A stretch of 64,000 bases of DNA from Paralithodes platypus. Taxonomy: Eukaryota > Arthropoda > Malacostraca > Decapoda > Lithodidae. The notes under the pieces are model-generated. The model was not told the DNA's origin. It saw only the letters and a program-made list of their open reading frames with translations, and searched no databases. Position numbers and translations under genes: made by a program. Position 1 is the first letter of the stretch. Each line of letters starts with the position of its first letter. Below are positions 54,963 through 64,000 of the stretch, one piece after another. Location: assembly GCA_032716605.1 (NCBI GenBank), contig CM064539.1:3442825-3506824 (forward strand), read 5' to 3'.

Positions 54963-55510
54963 GTTTTGGGTAACATTAGACGATTATATGCAGTTTAGGA
55001 AGGATCCTGAGCAATTGGGTGGGGGGGGGGGGTAAAAAGGATATCAATTATCCCTTAAACGTCCTCAGATCCTTCCTAATCTTAATAAAATCGTCTAATG
55101 ATAGCAAAACATGATGCATAAGTTTGTCCTCGAAAACTGAAAGAGCTAATTTATTTATCATTAATTTCAGATGGTGTGTTTGGCGGCAGCAAGAATGACG
55201 TCAGCGTTCGGACTACAACACGTCTTTCCTCAACTGGACAAAATCGCCTACTGTTGGCCAGAGCAAGGGCTACGAAGCACTGAAGGCCTCCTTCGAAAGC
55301 TGTCATCACCCAGCCGCCCCAAACCCATCTTCTTAGTCTCTCTCCACCCTGACAACTCTTTTGACTGATCCAGAACAACAAGAGTGAGACGAGCGGCAAT
55401 AAGCCTCCTGTCGTTTCTCGACGGAGGCAAAACACATGAAATATACATATCATCGTATTGTTGTAATACCCATTTAAATGTATATTGGTGGTAATAAACC
55501 CACTTTATTT
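54963..55510 (+). repeat. Segmental duplication, copy 1: D-like half plus exon-like block
   Basis: A D-like inverted pair (54968-55100) leads into TTTATTTATCATTAATTTCAG and an open stretch 55171-55368 starting ATGGTGTGTTTGGCGGC; AATAAA lies at 55493. The first 110 bp of that block recurs at 57740. Between the copies, changes include many replacing ones (F/L, Q/P, A/V, Y/W, P/S), so there is no sign of protein constraint. It may be a transposon or repeat piece rather than a gene. It contains TGACGTCA at about 55198. Confidence 0.5.
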
Positions 55511-55529
55511 AAGATAAGAAAGTTAATCA

Positions 55530-56740
55530 CTATCAATATAGCCCATATAACCCATCACACAGCATATTGCCCGAGAACAGCCCTCTGCGTAGCTCCCCCC
55601 CCCCTCCCCCCTCAATCAATAAACCCCATATAACCCATCACACAGCATGTTGCCCGAGAACAGCCCTTTGCGTAGCTCCCCCCCTCCCCCCTCAATCAAT
55701 AAACCCCATATAACCCATAGAACAGCATGTTGCCCGAGAACAGCCCTCTGCGTAGCCCCCCTCCTATCAATATACCCATATAACTCATAGCACAGCATGT
55801 TGCCCTAGAACAGCCCTCTGCGTAGCCCCCCCCCCCCCCCTCCTATCAATATACCCATATAACCCTTCACACAGCATGTTGCCCTAGAACAGCCTTCTGC
55901 GTAGCCCCCCCCCCCCTCTCATATACCCATATAACCCATAGCACAGCATGTTGCCCTAGAACAGCCCTCTGCGTAGCCCCCCCCTCCTATCAATATACCC
56001 ATATAACCCATAGCACAGCATGTTGCTCTAGAACAGCCCTCTGCGCACCCCCCACAATATCAATATACCCATATAACCCATAGCACAGCATGTTGCTCTA
56101 GAACAGCCCTCTGCGTAGCCCCCCCTCCTATCAATATACCCATATAACCCATAGAACAGCCCTCTGCGTAGCCCCACAATATCAATATACCTATATAACC
56201 CATAGCACAGCATGATGCCCTAGAACAGCCCTCTGCGCAGCCCCCCCTCCTATCAATATACCTATATAACCCATAGCACAGCATGTTGCCCTAGAACAGC
56301 CCTCTGTGTAGCCCCCCTCCTATCAATATACCCATATAACCCATAGCACAGCATGTTGCACTAGAACAGCCCTCTGCGTAGCCCCCCCTCCTATCAATAT
56401 ACCCATATAACCCATAGCACAGCATGTTGCACTAGAACAGCCCTCTGCGTAGCCCCCCCTCCTATCAATATACCCATATAACTCATAGCACAGCATGTTG
56501 CCCTAGAACAGCCCTCTGCGTAGCCCCCCTCCTATCAATATACCCATATAACCCATAGCATAGAATGTTGCTCTACAACAGCCCTCTGCGCACCCCCCAC
56601 AATATCAATATACCGGTACCTATATAACCCATCACACTGCATGTTGCCCGAGGCCAGCCCTCTGCACAGCCCTCCCCCCCCCCCCCCCATTACACACACA
56701 CACACACACTATCAATATACTCATATAACCCATCGAACAG
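55530..56740 (+). repeat. 80-bp minisatellite array 1
   Basis: About 15 tandem units containing AACCCATAGCACAGCATGTT, AGAACAGCCCTCTGCGTAGC, then a C-run of variable length (5-15) and TATCAATATACCCATATA. Minus-strand frames rich in GYxDRRGG are artefacts. It ends in a poly-C and (AC)n at 56684-56709. Confidence 0.93.
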
Positions 56741-56824
56741 CCCTCTGCGTAGCCCGCCCCCCCTCAGCCCTCACCTCCAGTGGAATAAACTGTAATACTA
56801 GACATTTAAAAAAAAAACAAAAAA

Positions 56825-57590
56825 ACAAAAAAACAAAAAAATTACGGGGGAAGCACTACCTTTCTCGCAAAACCAAACGAATATCGCCTCGGGCAGTATT
56901 GTGACGTCAGAAAAACTTACAAAGTTTCAGCCAATCAGAAGCCAGCAACTTTTTCCAGGGGTCTAGAATTCATACGCTATGGCCTAAGGTAGACAGGTGG
57001 GGTTCATCCTACTCGCGCCATAATTTGCTCTGCTCTCTGTGGGTTCGGTCAAGGGCTGGCTAGTCTGTCGAAAATAGGAGTTCGTAAAGTCATATAATTC
57101 TACGGGAGGAGCACTACCTTTCTTGCACAACCAGACACATATCGCCTCGGGCAGTACGATGACGTCAGACAAAACTTTCAATCTTCAGCCAATCAGAAGC
57201 CAGCAACTTTTTTCAGGGGTCTAAAATTCATACGCTATGGCCTTAAGGTGAACGTGTGGGGTTCCTCCTACTCGCGCCATAACTTGTTTAGCTCTCTGTG
57301 GGGTCGGGCACTGGCTGGGTAGTCGGTCGATAATATGAGTTCGTAAAGAGTCACTAAGATTGCATATAATTCTACGGGAGAAGCAATGCCCTTCTTGTTC
57401 AATCAAACAAATATCGCCTCGGGCAGTAATGTGACGTCAGAAAAACTTACAAAGTTTCAGCAAATCAGGAGTGAGCAACTTTTTTCAGGGGTCTGAAATT
57501 CATAGCTATGGCCTCTCGGGTGGATGTTTGGGTTCACCTACTCGTGACATAACTGGCTCAGCTCTCTGTTGGGTCGGTCAAGGGCTGGCT
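56825..57590 (+). repeat. 260-bp repeat array 1 with CRE and CCAAT motifs
   Basis: Three units, each with TACGGGGGAAGCACTACC-like start, ATCGCCTCGGGCAGTA, TGACGTCA, a GCCAATCAGAAGCCAGCAAC box, TCATACGCTATGGCCT, and TACTCGCGCCATAA. Unit starts at about 56845, 57102 and 57375; the third CCAAT is mutated (GCAAATCAGGAG). No clear ORF. Confidence 0.9.
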
Positions 57591-57850
57591 AAAGAGGGGC
57601 AAAAAATGACCTCAATTAACCCTTAAACGTCCTCAGATCCTTCCTAATCTTAATGAAATCGTCTAATAATAGCCAGAACATTATAAATAAGTATGTCCTC
57701 GAACACTGAAAGAGCTCATTTATTTATCATACATTTCAGATGGTGTATTTGGCGGTAACAAGAATGACATCGGCGTTTGGACTACAACACGTCCTTCCTC
57801 CACTGGACAAAATCGTCTGGTGTTGGTCAGAACAAGGGCTATCAATAATC
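57591..57850 (+). repeat. Segmental duplication, copy 2
   Basis: Repeats 55035-55290: AACCCTTAAACGTCCTCAGA, TCCTAATCTTAATGAAATCG, then ATTTCAG and ATGGTGTATTTGGCGG. It fuses directly into the second 80-bp array at about 57840. Confidence 0.85.
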
Positions 57851-59005
57851 CCATCGCACAGCAAGTTGCCCGAGAACAGCCGTCTGCGTAGCCCCCCCCC
57901 CCCCCTCCCCCCCCTCTATCAATAATCCTATCGCACAGCAAGTTGCCCGAGAACAGCCCTCTGCGTAGCCCCCCCCCCCCCCCCCCACCCCCCTATCAAT
58001 AATTCCATCGCACAACAAATTGCCCGAGAACAGCCCTCTGCGTAGGCCCCCCCCCCTATATCAAAATTCTATCGCACAGCAAGTTGCGAGAACAGCCCTC
58101 TGCGTAGCCCCCCCCTCTATCAATAAACCCATCGCACAGCAAGTTGTCCGAGAACAGCCCTCTGCGTAGCCCCCCCCTCTATCAATAATCCCATCGCACG
58201 GCAAGTTGCCCGAGAACAGCCCTCTGCGTAGCCCCCAGCCCCCTATCAATAATCTCATCGCACGGCAAGTTGCCCGAGAACAGCCCTCTGCGTAGCCCCC
58301 CCCTATCAATAATCCCATCGCACAAGTTGCCCGAGAACAGCCCTCTGCGAAGCCCCCCCTATCAATAAACCCATCGCACAAATTGCCCGAGAACAGCCCT
58401 CTGCGTAGCCCCCCCCCCCCCTCCTATCAATATACCCATCGCACGGCAAGTTGCCCGAGAACAGCCCTCTGCGTAGCCCCCCCCCCCCCTAACAATATAC
58501 CCATCGCACAGCAAGTTGCCCGAGAACAGCCCTCTGCGTAGCCCCCCCCCCCCCCCTATCAATATACCCATCGCACAATTTGCCCGAGAACATTCCTCTG
58601 CGTAGCCCCCCCTTTATCAATAAACCCACCGCACAAGTTGCCCGAGGACAGCCCTCTGCGTAGCCCCCCCCCCATCTATCAATAAACCCATCGCACAAGT
58701 TTCCTGATAACAGCCCTCTGCGTAGACCCCCCCCCCTCTATCAATAAACCCATCGCACAGTAAGTTGCCCGAGAACAGCCCTCTGCGTAGCCCCCCACCC
58801 CCCCTATCAATATACCCATCGCACAGCAAGTTGCCCGAGAACAGCCCTCTGCGCAGCCCCCCCCCCCTATCAATATACCCATCGCACATCATGTTGCCCG
58901 AAACAGCCCTCTGCGTAGCCCCCCCCCCCCATCAATATACCCATCACACAGCATGTTGCCCTAGAACAGCCCTCTGCGCAGCCCCCCCCCCCCCCCCCCC
59001 CTCAC
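57845..59005 (+). repeat. 80-bp minisatellite array 2 (shorter unit)
   Basis: About 17 units like array 1 but lacking the TATAACC segment: CCCATCGCACAGCAAGTTGC, CGAGAACAGCCCTCTGCGTA, C-run of 6-20, TATCAATAAACCC. The last two units revert to the GCATGTTGCCC type of array 1. Confidence 0.93.
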
Positions 59006-59064
59006 CCCCTAATAATACTAAATAATACTAAACATATTGAAGTTTAAAAAAAATATACAGTATA

Positions 59065-59770
59065 TATCATATAATTCTACGGGGGAAGCACTGCCCTACT
59101 CGCACAGCCAGCCAGTCAATTATCGCCTCGGGCAGTATTGTGACGTCAGACAAAACTTTCAATCTTCAACCAATAAGAAGCCAGTAACTTTTTTCGGGGG
59201 TCTGAAATTCATACGCTATGGCCTATGGTAGACAGGTGGGGTTCATCCTACTCGCGCCATAATTTGCTCTGCTCTCTGTGGGTTCGGTCAAGGGTTGGGT
59301 AGTCTGTCGAAAATATGAGTTCGGAAAGTCATATAATTCTACGGGGGGAGCACTACCTTTCTCGCAAAACCAAACGAATATCGCCTCGGGCAGTATTGTG
59401 ACGTCAGACAAAACTTTCAATCTTCAGCCAATCAGAAGCCAGCAACTTTTTCAGAGGTATAGAATTCATACGCTATGGCCTCTCGGGTGGATGTTTGGGT
59501 TCATCCTACTCGCGCCAGAACTTGCTTGGCGCTCTGTGGGTTCAGTCAAAATATGAGTTCGCCAAGGGTAACTAAAATTGCATATAATTCTACGGAAGAA
59601 GCACAACCTATCTCGCAAAACCAAACGAATATCGCCTCGAGCAGTAATGTGACGTCAGAGGGGGGGGGGGGGTCATCCTACTCGCGCCATAACTTGCTCA
59701 GCTCGGGGGGGTCGGTCACGGGTTGGGTAGTTTGTCGAGAATATTAGTTCGTAAGGGGTAACTAATGTGT
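59065..59770 (+). repeat. 260-bp repeat array 2 with CRE and CCAAT motifs
   Basis: Three more units at about 59075, 59337 and 59590 with TGACGTCA at 59151, 59400 and 59651. The third unit has lost the CCAAT segment to a poly-G run (about 59660-59671). Confidence 0.9.
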
Positions 59771-59884
59771 TCGTAATAACATAGCCGTATGGAGGTATAT
59801 TGGTGGTAATTAACCTTTAATTATACGGATAGAAAGGTAAATCACTGTTAATATAGCCGATGATTATATACACCTTATAAATTT

Positions 59885-59935
59885 GGACGCCATCTTGTTT
59901 CCAAATCGCCGCCATCTTGTAAACCTTTTCAGTGT
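59885..59935 (+). promoter_or_regulatory. Two GCCATCTTG (YY1/Pho-like) motifs
   Basis: GGACGCCATCTTGT at about 59887 and CGCCGCCATCTTGTAA at about 59908. GCCGCCATCTTG is the classic YY1/Pleiohomeotic site. Further examples are at 60764 and, in reverse (CAAGATGGTGG), at 60943. Function is not shown. Confidence 0.35.
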
Positions 59936-59964
59936 TTTTGTTTTGTTTTTGGACGCTTTATTCC

Positions 59965-60304
59965 TAGGTTGTTCTGGCTAACATTAGACAATTTTACGCA
60001 GCTTCGTAAGGGCCTCTAAGAATCAAAAGGTTATGAAAAGGGCTATTAAGATCTTTGGGTATAATATATTTTGAGTGATTTAACTATCTAACTGGTCTAA
60101 GATGGGTTTATTACGGCCAATATATCTTGTTAAGGGTAGGTTGTCATGGGCACTTTATCGACCCTTTACATACCCATGTATTTTGTTATTATTATTATTA
60201 TTAGTAACCCTTTTACTTCCACACATCCTTCTTAAACTGCACAAAATCGTCTAAATGTAGCAACAACAAAAATAAAAAGACGTCCTCGGTACGGAAAGGG
60301 TTAA
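59965..60304 (+). mobile_element. TTAA-D MITE, diverged, with insertion
   Basis: TTCTGGCTAACATTAGACAA, GCAGCTTCGTAAGGGCCTC ... ACACATCCTTCTTAAACTGC, AAATCGTCTAAATGTAGC, CCTCGGTACGGAAAGGGTTA. About 120 bp longer than normal, with (ATT)n at 60186-60202. Confidence 0.7.
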
Positions 60305-60347
60305 TTGGGTAGTTAATTATGGACACGTTAAATGGCCTTCCATACCC

Positions 60348-60437
60348 TTAACCCTTTCAGTACCAGCGACGTGTGTTATCTTTTAGTCTAGCTGTAATTA
60401 GACGATATTATGCAGCTTAGGAAGGATCTATGTAAAG
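60348..60437 (+). mobile_element. TTAA-D left end interrupted by SINE-I
   Basis: TTAACCCTTTCAGTACCAGC then CAGCTTAGGAAGGATCTATG; the retroposon starts at 60438. No right half follows the insertion. Confidence 0.85.
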
Positions 60438-60585
60438 ACCTGGATGTGTGTGAGTTGGTGCTTTTTATCTGTGTTTATTCGTTGGTTTGTGTTGTTTTTG
60501 TGTTTTCCCTGTTCTTGCTCTGTCTTGAGTCGGCTACCCCCAAAATGGGGATTGGGCCTGAGCATATAGATAGATAGATAGATAG
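60438..60585 (+). mobile_element. SINE-I, 5'-short copy with 8-bp target duplication
   Basis: Flanked by ATGTAAAG at 60430-60437 and 60586-60593. It begins ACCTGGATGTGTGTGAGTTG and ends AGCATATAGATAGATAGATA GATAG-type tail. This confirms a target-primed retroposition mechanism and the tail orientation. Confidence 0.92.
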
Positions 60586-60683
60586 ATGTAAAGCAAAAAT
60601 ATTATGTGATGTAAATATATGTGTGGAAAAAGTGTGTTAGTAATTTCAGTAATATATAACTAATGAATCAATTTGTGTTTCAG

Positions 60684-60831
60684 ATTCGTGTGTTTTGAAG
60701 CCGAGCTTGTGTTCATGGATAGGGTCTCTAGATTAACAGAGTACGTAGTCGTAGACGTTCCGGCCGCCATCTTGATTCCATACTCACTTCCTGCCAAGCA
60801 CTCTTTTCAGTCAGGATACATTGATGGATAG
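60684..60831 (+). CDS. Possible terminal exon, unrecognised
   Basis: After a splice-acceptor-like TTTGTGTTTCAG (60672-60683), the second frame is open for 48 codons (FVCFEAELVFMDRVSRLTEY ... HSFQSGYIDG) to TAG at 60829-60831. An AATAAA follows at about 60862. There is no homology I recognise and no upstream exon. An open stretch this long can occur by chance, so I regard this as a weak candidate. Confidence 0.2.
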
Positions 60832-60869
60832 GAATAGAGAAATAAGTATCAATGTTAATAGAATAAACA

Positions 60870-61305
60870 TCATATGCTCAATAATGAAGCTTATAAATAA
60901 TGGCGAGGTATATTCTACATCGTGAGTTGGAGTCAAGATGGTGGTCGAATGTCAAGTTGTGTACTATGTTAATATATGCTACCCTAGTTTTGGTGGGCGG
61001 GGCAAGGCGAAAGGGTAATTATGTAACTGTAATTTAATTATACAAGGCACAGTGTTTAATAAGGCCATTAACAACATCACTAATATGCTTTTAATATACA
61101 ATAGTATATTGCTAAGTAGGTCAATTAGGCAATAGTTTGAAATGGGATTGATAATTACTGGTTTTTATTGTATAATTGGCAACTCTTCTACAGTACATAG
61201 CAACTATGAAGAACATGGTGAGGGTAGTCTGCCTGTAGTAAATGGAAATAGTCTACGGAAAATGTACTCCTATTTTCACCTATTACTATTACTACTATAA
61301 GTTAT
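60870..61305. other. No gene seen
   Basis: AT-rich; no repeat or coding signal recognised apart from one reverse GCCATCTTG-like site at about 60943. Confidence 0.35.
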
Positions 61306-61309
61306 CATT

Positions 61310-61700
61310 TACGGGCATATACTAGATGATTTTATTCGGCTTCGGAAAGACCCGCTTAAGATCTACAGGGCCTTCCTAAGCTGAATAATATTGCCCAATG
61401 AAAGCCAAAATGTAATAAAAATAATGGGGTTTCTATTCTTAACCCTTTTTAGTTTAGGCGACGTCTTTTGTTATCATAGTTACATTTAGAGGATTTTATG
61501 AAGCTTAGGAAGGACCTGTGAGAGTTAACCCTTGCTGTACCGATGACGTCTTTTCTTTAAATTTGATGTCGACTACAGTTAGACGATTTTATGAAGCTTA
61601 GGAAGGATCTGGGGTGATTAAAAGGGTTAATTGAGATCATGTGTAGGGTTTTAATTGAGGTCCTTCCTAAGCTGAATAAAATCGTCTAATTAGGTGCTTT
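61310..61700 (+). mobile_element. Two or three overlapping TTAA-D fragments
   Basis: A degraded D (61310-61435), a second left end (CCCTTTTTAGTTTAGGCGAC, 61442-61528) and a third copy beginning TTAACCCTTGCTGTACCGAT at 61526 with CAGTTAGACGATTTTATGAA and CTGAATAAAATCGTCTAATT. The third lacks its right terminus. Confidence 0.75.
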
Positions 61701-61917
61701 GTTTATATATTTAGTTAATTTATTTGATGTAGCTTTGTAGGCCTATATATCCATTATTAATTTTAGCTTAATTAAAAACAATTATCATATATTGTATTAC
61801 ATTCGTGTATGATGTATTTATGCATATGAATAAAGATGAATTTATTACAACCTATTTCCCTAACCTTAACCATTCAGTAGTGTAAACACAGGCAACTAGT
61901 GCTTGGTAATATATTAA

Positions 61918-62105
61918 AGGGCAAGATTACAAAACGTTCGCCCCATTAGTTTGGCGATTTTAAGACCTTTCGCACCATTCATTTGCCAATATTAAGACCT
62001 TTCGTGCCATTTAGGTATCTATTTTTCTTGGCGAGCGATAGCTAGTCTATAATTTATGAGGGTTTCGGATGGTAGCTTACATTTCTCTACCGAAAAACGT
62101 AAAGA
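61918..62105 (+). mobile_element. TTAA-A MITE fragment
   Basis: ACGTTCGCCCCATTAGTTTG, AAGACCTTTCGTGCCATTTA, GGCGAGCGATAGCTAGTC and TCTACCGAAAAACGT. Outer ends are missing; a LINE-G tail follows directly. Confidence 0.7.
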
Positions 62106-62106
62106 A

Positions 62107-62190
62107 TAACACTCTTTCAACTATGGGGGAGGCACTCGCTATAGGTAGTTCTGCCTTTTGTCTCCCTCAATCACATAGAAAAAAAATACA
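62107..62190 (+). mobile_element. LINE-G 3' tail, short copy
   Basis: CTCTTTCAACTATGGGGGAG, GCACTCGCTATAGGTAGTTC, TGCCTTTTGTCTCCCTCAAT, CACATAGAAAAAAAAT. Confidence 0.8.
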
Positions 62191-62530
62191 AGGATATGTA
62201 AACAATGAAAGTATAATTTTGTCAATATATTTAATTTATGGTTAGTGTACATTCAAACTGAGAACAGTTTGTTTAATATGGTATACCTATACATAGAAAT
62301 TAATAAGCTAGTGTCCCCAAAATGGCGACCGGATGAGAAATTGTCCGATTTCTCCCGTCATCGAAGGGGGGGACGGGGGGGGGGGGGGGGATGAGAAGGG
62401 GGGTTGTGGGGGGGGGGGATGGATGTCTCTCCTTGTAACTCGAGACAAGGGCTGAGTGGAGGCAGGTTCTAGAGCCCAAGGGAGGCAGGTTAGATCGCTG
62501 CTCTCCCACTCTCTACGCTATTTTTTTTTT
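62190..62530. other. No gene seen; G-rich runs
   Basis: G-runs at 62366-62390 and 62398-62419 interrupt unremarkable DNA. A minus-strand frame (62300-62509) is proline-rich because of them. Confidence 0.4.
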
Positions 62531-62534
62531 TACT

Positions 62535-62700
62535 TGATATCAGCTTCATTTAGACGATTTTATGAGGATTAGGAAGGCTATGTGGCAGCTAAAAGGATTA
62601 AGTGACATATTTCGTAGCCTTTGAATAGATAGACGTCCTTCCTCAGCTGAATAGAATCGTCTAATAGTTTCCAGAATATTATGAAAAGGCCCTCTATAAT
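62535..62700 (+). mobile_element. TTAA-D MITE, ends degraded
   Basis: ATATCAGCTTCATTTAGACG, TTAGGAAGGCTATGTGGCAG, CGTCCTTCCTCAGCTGAATA, AATCGTCTAATAGTTTCCAG. Confidence 0.75.
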
Positions 62701-62967
62701 CGCATACATCAAATTAAGCTATAGTAGTATACAGACAGCCCATAAGAAACTCCTATATTCACACCTCTTGAATTATAACGTCTCTACAATAGCATACATT
62801 ATAGGGCGATTCCTTCGTGGCCATCCCCTCGGGGACCTAGGCGTTCATGGGGGGATCGAGAGCTCTGATGCGTGGCAAAACATTTTTTTTTTTTTTTTTA
62901 GGACACGAGAGCAGCGATAAACCTGCATAAAAATATCGGGTACCGTAAGTCCACTTGGCATACGAAC

Positions 62968-63003
62968 TCTCTCTCTCTATCTCTCTCTCTCTCTCTCTCT
63001 CTA
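62968..63003 (+). repeat. TC microsatellite
   Basis: (CT)n of about 34 bp with one A interruption. Confidence 0.95.
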
Positions 63004-63198
63004 GGCGCATGTGAAGGAAACGACGACAACCATTAAATATTCACAAAATATGTATGTTAGAATTATCAAACTTATACCAAAAGATAGAGGATAAAAATAC
63101 GCATAATTTATATTTAGTAAATTTTATTCAGAAATGTATAGTTAGGGAGATATTGACGATTTTGTGAGTGAAATTCTCGATTCTCGATCATCTGTCAC

Positions 63199-63289
63199 CC
63201 AATAGTTGCCATCAACCGAGGGTATATAAGCAATTCATTTTCGCCTGAATCGATCATTTTGTTCCCGGTCGTCCAGCTTTAAAGGTAAG
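63199..63289 (+). promoter_or_regulatory. Candidate promoter, short first exon and splice donor
   Basis: CCAAT at 63199-63203; TATATAAG at 63223-63230; a perfect initiator TCATTT at 63254-63259 (A at 63256), 31-33 bp after TATA; CCGGTCG at about 63265, close to the Drosophila pause-button consensus KCGRWCG; then CTTTAAAG|GTAAGT, a strong splice donor, with the cut after about 63283. This would be a non-coding first exon of about 28 nt, typical of arthropod housekeeping-type genes. The coding exons would lie beyond this window or further right; none is seen up to 64000. The function of the gene is unknown. Confidence 0.6.
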
Positions 63290-63849
63290 TCGCGTGTGCT
63301 CCCATTTTCCCCCATTGTTTCTCATGAAAATAGAAGAAATTAAGGTGTAATAGCTAAATAACGTGACTTATTTACCACCAGACCCGAATTTGTGGACAAG
63401 AGCTTGTCGTTTTTCCCATAATACTTCATACGTTTGCATTAAATAAGGCCAGAAATGTGATGGAAAAAGCCGGCAGGTTTGACGAACATTCTGGAAGCCG
63501 GCACTTGATTGTTCGCTCAGTTCTACCTCCTTAACCCTTTCAATAAAACCATATGTCTCAATAGTATGGCGATCACTAGTAGATTTGATTAATTTAGGAA
63601 GAAATTAAGATCCAGATTATAAATTGATGGCATAAACTTAGGCTATATTCCCATGTGACTTTTCTAAACGGAATTGGGCTAAGTATTTTTGAACCTAAAT
63701 ATAATTTATATATTGATTAATTACCTATTAACCCACGAGTAATAGATGCCTTAATGATAACATGGAGGATTTAGTTAGAATATTTGAATTGGATTTTGCA
63801 AACTAGCGAATCGAAGCCGGCTGACTGGGCGCCTCGTGGTTATTTATCA
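63290..63849 (+). other. Putative intron; no repeat recognised
   Basis: AT-rich, free of recognised repeats until 63850, as might be expected of a first intron. No other signal. Confidence 0.35.
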
Positions 63850-64000
63850 TTAAGGGAAGAGGATAGTTTTTATGGAATCCCTTCTCCCTCATGTTTAGCC
63901 CCATTGATTTTGAGATACGTTCGCCCCATTAGTTTGGAAATTTTAAGAACTTTCGTGTTTTTTTTTTCAATATTAAGACCTTTCGTGCCATTTAGGTGTC
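63850..64000 (+). mobile_element. TTAA-A MITE, runs off the right edge
   Basis: TTAAGGGAAGAGGATAG start, then CTCATGTTTAGCCCCATTGA, CGTTCGCCCCATTAGTTTGG and CCTTTCGTGCCATTTAGGTG at the end of the window. Confidence 0.85.

Noticed and set aside
55171..55368. Protein-coding exon starting ATGGTGTGTTTGGCGG after a TTTCAG acceptor
   Set aside because: The duplicate at 57740 shows as many replacing as silent changes and soon diverges into minisatellite; it looks like repeat DNA. Kept only as part of the duplication.

Overview
This is an AT-rich, repeat-dominated eukaryotic window, almost certainly from an invertebrate animal. Bacterial signatures (operons, ribosome binding sites, dense genes) are absent. 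Evidence for a eukaryote is a 100-N assembly gap, splice-site and TATA/Inr-like signals, tRNA-derived SINEs, several decayed LINEs, a Penelope-like reverse transcriptase remnant and kilobase-scale satellites. Two LINE lineages here (VDQIFTL...YDRVDREGLW, and the LINE with LWNSL near its C-terminus) look to me like types common in decapod crustacean genomes. I infer a crustacean, but cannot prove it by eye.

Genes are almost absent. The only convincing intact reading frame is 34803-35375 (+, 190 codons, basic, unrecognised), with a TATA/Inr-like core promoter just upstream. A second promoter-like block with CCAAT, TATA, initiator and a strong splice donor lies at 63199-63289 and may be the first exon of a gene beyond the right edge. 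A weak terminal-exon candidate is at 60684-60831.

Most of the window is a mosaic of short DNA transposons. I use these labels. TTAA-A (about 330 bp), TTAA-B (about 350 bp, long foldback), TTAA-D (about 213 bp), TTAA-E (about 230 bp without internal repeats), TTAA-J (about 320 bp) and TTAA-K (about 205 bp) all end at TTAA; several ends read TTAACCCTTT/GGGTTAA, as in piggyBac-type elements. TA-C (about 215 bp) ends TACAGTCGCGCTAATAAG and is Tc1/mariner-like. F (about 215 bp) ends in TATAGGTAGC. L is a foldback. N and H are other dispersed repeats. SINE-I is a roughly 385 bp retroposon with a GATA-type 3' tail. LINE-G is a non-LTR element present only as 3' ends.

Layout: 1-2.9 kb MITEs; 2.9-7.9 kb two decayed LINE ORFs on the minus strand; 8-14.9 kb low-complexity DNA, assembly gap, G-free pyrimidine array; 14.9-26.6 kb MITEs, LINE ends and SINEs; 26.6-29.4 kb retroelement remnants including Penelope-like; 29.4-34.2 kb MITEs; 34.2-35.7 kb the candidate gene; 35.7-41.5 kb MITEs with internal tandem arrays; 43.0-44.1 kb a 34-bp satellite; 47.7-54.0 kb a 6.2 kb satellite of an 18-bp unit; 55.5-59.8 kb a duplicated block with alternating 80-bp and 260-bp arrays; 60-64 kb MITEs and the right-edge promoter.

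The main pattern is that MITEs appear to seed satellites. TTAA-E and F occur with 1, 2 or 5 internal tandem units, a D-like fragment contains a 550 bp array of its own subterminal 22-mer, and the 6.2 kb satellite begins where the 3' end of a TTAA-A copy should be. The A and B families also share a structured core whose GC-rich hairpin stem changes in compensating ways.
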